Shown here piece by piece: positions 41,681-43,076 of a stretch of DNA of 43,076 nt (position 1 is the first letter of the stretch; every line of letters begins with the position of its first letter). Under the pieces are notes generated by a model, which was not told the DNA's origin, made no database searches, and saw only the letters and a list, made by a program, of their open reading frames with translations. The translations under genes were made by a program, and so were the position numbers. Origin of the DNA: Candidatus Muiribacterium halophilum (lineage in GTDB: Bacteria; Muiribacteriota; Muiribacteriia; Muiribacteriales; Muiribacteriaceae); NCBI GenBank assembly GCA_002869225.1, contig PKTG01000116.1:1-43076 (forward strand). Reading direction: 5' to 3'.

Positions 41681-42600
41681 AAAGATTTTCTTTTATTTTT
41701 AGAATAATCGGTGTAATACTTTTTATATATTTTCTGAAAACTGTTGATTTCAAGAATATCTTATCCGCATTAAAAAATATAGATAAAAAACTATTTGGCT
41801 TAACAATATTTATTTCTTTCTCTTCAATAATCTTTCGTGTCTTAAGGATGCGTTTTTTTATTTCGAGAGTTAACCCGAAAAATTTAGTCTATTATATGCA
41901 TGAACTTTATCTTATATATTTTACCGGATTGTTCTTTGGTTCTGTAACTCCTTCAAAAGTGGGGGAACTCGTTAAAGTAAGATATATAAAAAAACTTGGG
42001 ACTAAAGAATCGATGTATGTGATCTTAGCTGATAGAATATGGGATGCTTTTTATATTTTTGGGTTTGCATATCTGGGACTTTTTTTTCTGGGAGTCAAAA
42101 AACTTTTCTATTCTATGTCTGTTGTGGGATTAATTTTTTTAATAATCGCGTTTGTTTTATTTAAGACTCGGGGGATTGAGTTTATTAAAAAGAAAACACC
42201 GGAATTTATAAAAAGATTTATTTCTCCTGAACTGTTCAAGCATGATCTGAAAAGCTTAATCTTTATTAATCTTATGACGATTCTCTGTTTTGGTATATAT
42301 TTCCTTTGGTATCTTCTTCTAATAAGAATAGCAGGAATAAGTGACGTGCCTGCAATCAAGATATTCTGGATACAGAGTATTATAGTCTTTGTGAATGTAA
42401 TGCCTATATCAATAATGGGTATGGGAACAAGAGAAGCTATAGCATTTCATTTTTTAAAGGTTTATGGTTATAATATGGAAGATATTATGTTTTTTGGTGT
42501 TATAGTATTGTTCTTTTATGTATTAAATATTGTTTTTGGATTTATTAGCTGGAATCTAATAGAACATCTTATAAAGAGGAGACCTGAGACTTATGAATAA
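41677..42600 (+). CDS. Flippase-like LPG_synthase_TM-family integral membrane protein
   Basis: 307 aa with eight or more membrane helices. Family-type motifs include FTGLFFGSVTPSKVGELVKV, RYIKKLGTKESMYVILADRI and the C-terminal MPISIMGMGTREAIAFHFLK, typical of the lysylphosphatidylglycerol synthase transmembrane/UPF0104 group. These proteins are often next to GT2 enzymes and are thought to act on lipid-linked sugars or phospholipids. It starts at TTG overlapping the GT2 stop, after AAAAGGA. It overlaps the following lipoprotein gene by 8 nt. Confidence 0.88.
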   Translation: MKRFSFIFRIIGVILFIYFLKTVDFKNILSALKNIDKKLFGLTIFISFSSIIFRVLRMRFFISRVNPKNLVYYMHELYLIYFTGLFFGSVTPSKVGELVKVRYIKKLGTKESMYVILADRIWDAFYIFGFAYLGLFFLGVKKLFYSMSVVGLIFLIIAFVLFKTRGIEFIKKKTPEFIKRFISPELFKHDLKSLIFINLMTILCFGIYFLWYLLLIRIAGISDVPAIKIFWIQSIIVFVNVMPISIMGMGTREAIAFHFLKVYGYNMEDIMFFGVIVLFFYVLNIVFGFISWNLIEHLIKRRPETYE

Positions 42601-43076
42601 AAAGAAATTAATTACAATAATATTACTTTCATTGGTTTTATTTTTAATATCCTGTAAACCTTACTTTTCAATGAACGATAAGGAAAAAATAGCTTATACT
42701 ATTAAAAAATACGCGAAGTCATTAGAGGCTGGTGACTATGAACAGGCATTTTCGATTCTCACTTTTGCACATCAACCACAGGGAAAAAACTTTGATCTTT
42801 TCAAGATGGCTCAGGAGATGATGGCAAAACAGTATACTGATATAAGATATGAGGTCAATGATATAAAGATAAGTGGAAATTTCGCTCAGGCACAGGTGGA
42901 TATAATTTTAGTAGCAGAGCAGCCTGTTCCCCGTAAGATGAAGATCGTAAGTCAGTTCTTTTTTGTAAGACCTGATGAAAAAGAGGCTTGGCTTATGGTC
43001 CCTGGAAACCAGCAGTCAAGAAAGATTTTCTATGATCTGTTCAAGGAAAAGATAAAAGATAGTCTTGAATATAAAG
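42593..43076 (+). CDS. Lipoprotein of unknown function (partial, runs off the window)
   Basis: At least 161 codons. The N-terminus MNKKKLITIILLSLVLFLIS leads to a lipobox Cys (LISC, about 21). The rest is alpha+beta: KYAKSLEAGDYEQAFSILT, DIRYEVNDIKISGNFAQAQV, then VRPDEKEAWLMVPGNQQS. This resembles NTF2-like/DUF4878-type lipoproteins that follow an amphipathic helix with a beta sheet, but the assignment is weak. The ATG overlaps the end of the flippase-like gene by 8 nt. The 3' end is missing. Confidence 0.7.
   Translation, partial: MNKKKLITIILLSLVLFLISCKPYFSMNDKEKIAYTIKKYAKSLEAGDYEQAFSILTFAHQPQGKNFDLFKMAQEMMAKQYTDIRYEVNDIKISGNFAQAQVDIILVAEQPVPRKMKIVSQFFFVRPDEKEAWLMVPGNQQSRKIFYDLFKEKIKDSLEYK

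Overview
The window is AT-rich chromosomal DNA from a diderm (Gram-negative-type) bacterium that is flagellated and probably piliated. The evidence is an RND/TolC efflux system, flagellar L-ring and P-ring genes (flgH, flgI), an outer-membrane beta-barrel protein, a secretin and several lipoproteins with clear lipoboxes. Translation uses the standard code with ATG/TTG/GTG starts. Gene spacing is very tight, with many ATGA or TGATG overlaps. Proteins match families broadly and no close relative is obvious, which suggests a deep-branching or candidate phylum. A low-GC lineage such as Muiribacteriota is a guess only.

Layout: (1) 41-8046, a TetR-controlled efflux operon (TetR, TolC-like, HlyD-like lipoprotein, RND pump, AsmA-like protein) behind an 18-bp palindromic operator. 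(2) 8251-9456, an outer-membrane barrel protein, then a 387-bp gap with a strong hairpin, a possible gene remnant and two flagellar-type promoter candidates. (3) 9844-14287, a distal-rod and ring flagellar operon (small unknown protein, flgF, flgG, flgA, flgH, flgI) with an EamA-type exporter coupled to its end. (4) 15334-16856, HU and moeA, convergent on one shared terminator. (5) 16959-20751, two TPR proteins and an unknown membrane protein. (6) 20972-25132, aroF (probably leaderless), a TtcA-like protein, then speD-speE polyamine synthesis and two unknown small proteins. (7) 25125-25858, minus strand: a tiny membrane peptide, a divergent HU-like protein and tRNA-Pro(GGG). (8) 26028-33292, an unknown 485-aa protein, then a glycan-modification cluster (MBOAT acyltransferase, SGNH-like protein, TPR protein, glycosyltransferase, sulfotransferase, methyltransferase). 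(9) 33399-40597, a type IV pilus/type II secretion-like locus (repeat-rich exported protein, GspF/PilC, secretin, O-antigen-ligase/PglL-like protein with TPRs, large GspG-like pilin with a strong terminator). (10) 40820-43076, a GT2 glycosyltransferase, a flippase-like membrane protein and a lipoprotein cut by the window edge.

The most striking observation is that five otherwise intact genes (flgH, SGNH-like, GT4, gspF/pilC, secretin) each carry exactly one in-frame TAA or TAG, with perfect reading frame and family homology on both sides and no frameshifts. Elsewhere TAA is plainly a normal stop. Base-calling error, recent nonsense mutation and programmed readthrough cannot be separated from the sequence alone. 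Other points worth checking are a leaderless aroF, a terminator whose 3' arm is the ribosome binding site of a 27-aa peptide, intergenic heptanucleotide repeats including a telomere-like TTAGGGG tract, several genes too small for routine calling, and a possible pilin-glycosylation arrangement.
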